In this document: positions 63,336 to 64,000 of the stretch, one piece after another
Layout: each line of letters starts with the position of its first letter
Position numbering within the stretch: position 1 is the first letter of the stretch
Source: Asaia bogorensis_B
Lineage (GTDB): Bacteria > Pseudomonadota > Alphaproteobacteria > Acetobacterales > Acetobacteraceae
Length of the DNA: 64,000 nucleotides
Strand: one strand, 5' to 3'
Assembly: GCF_900465315.1 (NCBI RefSeq)
Contig: NZ_UBIX01000013.1
Position numbers and translations under genes: made by a program
Notes under the pieces: model-generated
The model's input: only the letters and a program-made list of their open reading frames with translations
Told to the model about the DNA's origin: nothing
The model's database searches: none

Positions 63336-63743
63336 TCACGGCGTATCCGTATCGCACCAGGGAGATGACCCTATGACGACGCAGGCAACCGGATGGGTGG
63401 AATCGCGCAAGAACGAAAGATAGGTCTGGGTGTTTTCTTCGAACAGGTCAGTTCTCGCACTGAGGACGGCGCTGATCACACCTGGCTCACGCTCTGAGAG
63501 GGTCTTCGCCGCGTGGGCCAGCAAGCGCTGAACTGCCCGTTCAAGCGCAGGAAGAAGGTCTGCGCTGCTCTGTCCGGTAACACCAAAGCGCGCTGCCATC
63601 TGCTCCCAGTCCTCCCGCGTGATGAAAGCAGGTACGCCGTTTTCCGGGGTCTGGCGCTCGGCTCGCAGAAGACGCCCCGCCTGCGCGTGACCGAGGATGT
63701 CGGCTGACGGCAATGTCGTGGGGTCGAGTGCAAATTCCTTCAT
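63336..63743 (-). CDS. Hypothetical protein
   Basis: 135 residues: KEFALDPTTLPSADILGHAQ at the start, a middle with ITREDWEQMAARFG and helical Ala/Leu segments, and a C-terminus with VACVVIGSSPWCDTDTP. No signal peptide or membrane helix. GGAGCC stands about 9 bp before the ATG. No family recognised. Confidence 0.5.
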   Translation of the reverse strand: MKEFALDPTTLPSADILGHAQAGRLLRAERQTPENGVPAFITREDWEQMAARFGVTGQSSADLLPALERAVQRLLAHAAKTLSEREPGVISAVLSARTDLFEENTQTYLSFLRDSTHPVACVVIGSSPWCDTDTP

Positions 63744-63812
63744 GGTGTCGTGGCTCCGTCCCGATAAACCAGCTGGCGGTCGCCCTTGTGACGATCGCCA
63801 GAAAACAAGAGA

Positions 63813-64000
63813 TCAGTTCACCTGGCCCGCAGCCTGCCCCGGGGGAGTTCCCATGGCTTGCATCAGAGCGGTTACCTGTTCCGGGTGGGCATGGAACAGC
63901 GCAATATTGGCCGGATTTGCTGCTGGCAGCCCCGCGGGCAGGGGCTGACCGTTGGTGGCGGCGACAGTCATACCGAATGCTGTCATGCCCATCACGAAGC
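63813..64000 (-). CDS. C-terminal part of a small exported protein (5' end outside the window)
   Basis: The frame is open to the window edge. Visible residues: a hydrophobic GMTAFGMTVAAT that looks like the end of a signal peptide, then NGQPLPAGLPAANPANIALF and a Gln/Gly-rich tail ending AAGQVN. The real start probably lies beyond base 64000; GTG 63995 and ATG 63992 are in frame but give too short a signal. Confidence 0.4.
   Translation of the reverse strand, partial: FVMGMTAFGMTVAATNGQPLPAGLPAANPANIALFHAHPEQVTALMQAMGTPPGQAAGQVN

Overview
The window is GC-rich, densely packed alphaproteobacterial chromosome, most likely from an acetic acid bacterium (Acetobacteraceae). The grounds are the gene orders yebC-ruvC-ruvA-ruvB-ybgC-tolQRAB-pal-cpoB-tilS-ftsH-glmM-thiD and parvulin-argJ next to secA, a SAM-II riboswitch before metZ, an ATP12-type F1 chaperone, a fused ispDF, a type II NADH dehydrogenase and a CtrA homologue. 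A genus such as Asaia or Gluconobacter is possible but is not shown by the sequence. I see no CRISPR array, intact transposase, prophage or rRNA; there is one tRNA gene, tRNA-Gly(CCC).

Layout. 1-2.9 kb: a DUF3142 protein cut by the window edge plus a large probable lipoprotein. 3-8.4 kb (minus): cytochrome c maturation operon ccmC-D-E-F-G-H-I, without ccmA or ccmB. 8.6-16.6 kb: EVE-domain protein, MocR regulator with a divergent flavoprotein, a strongly folded unassigned element (possible non-coding RNA), an NfeR/NfeF-like ferric-siderophore reductase unit with a palindromic operator, an aldehyde dehydrogenase and small exported or membrane proteins. 16.8-29.5 kb (plus): aat, a tandem pair of exported paralogues, bcp, two large AsmA-type envelope proteins, rarA, a pseudouridine synthase and atp12. 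29.6-32.3 kb (minus): ispDF and a sugar transporter. 32.3-36.7 kb: an AT-rich gap, an exported protein made of seven near-identical 30-residue Cys-containing repeats, and a beta-propeller/Y_Y_Y/GGDEF sensor. 36.7-44 kb (mostly minus): apaG, metZ with its riboswitch, a 2OG dioxygenase, ndh, argJ and a parvulin. 44.4-61.6 kb (plus): secA, yebC, ruvCAB, the Tol-Pal system, tilS, ftsH, glmM and thiD. 61.6-64 kb: ctrA and poorly recognised small genes.

How the genes work together. The ccm genes attach haem to periplasmic c-type cytochromes, which with the type II NADH dehydrogenase serve the respiratory chain. secA, Tol-Pal, the parvulin, ftsH and the AsmA-type proteins form an envelope-biogenesis group. 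ruvCAB and rarA handle recombination intermediates and stalled forks. metZ (SAM-sensing RNA) and argJ are amino-acid biosynthetic.

Most notable points: CtrA carries Glu instead of Asp at residue 51, a natural equivalent of the phosphomimetic D51E substitution; the secreted repeat protein has a decayed eighth unit just past its stop codon; a roughly 400-bp element at 11.3-11.7 kb has a series of perfect hairpins and no assigned family; cpoB appears to have lost its last TPR through a junction with tilS; and TolB carries a twin-arginine-type signal.
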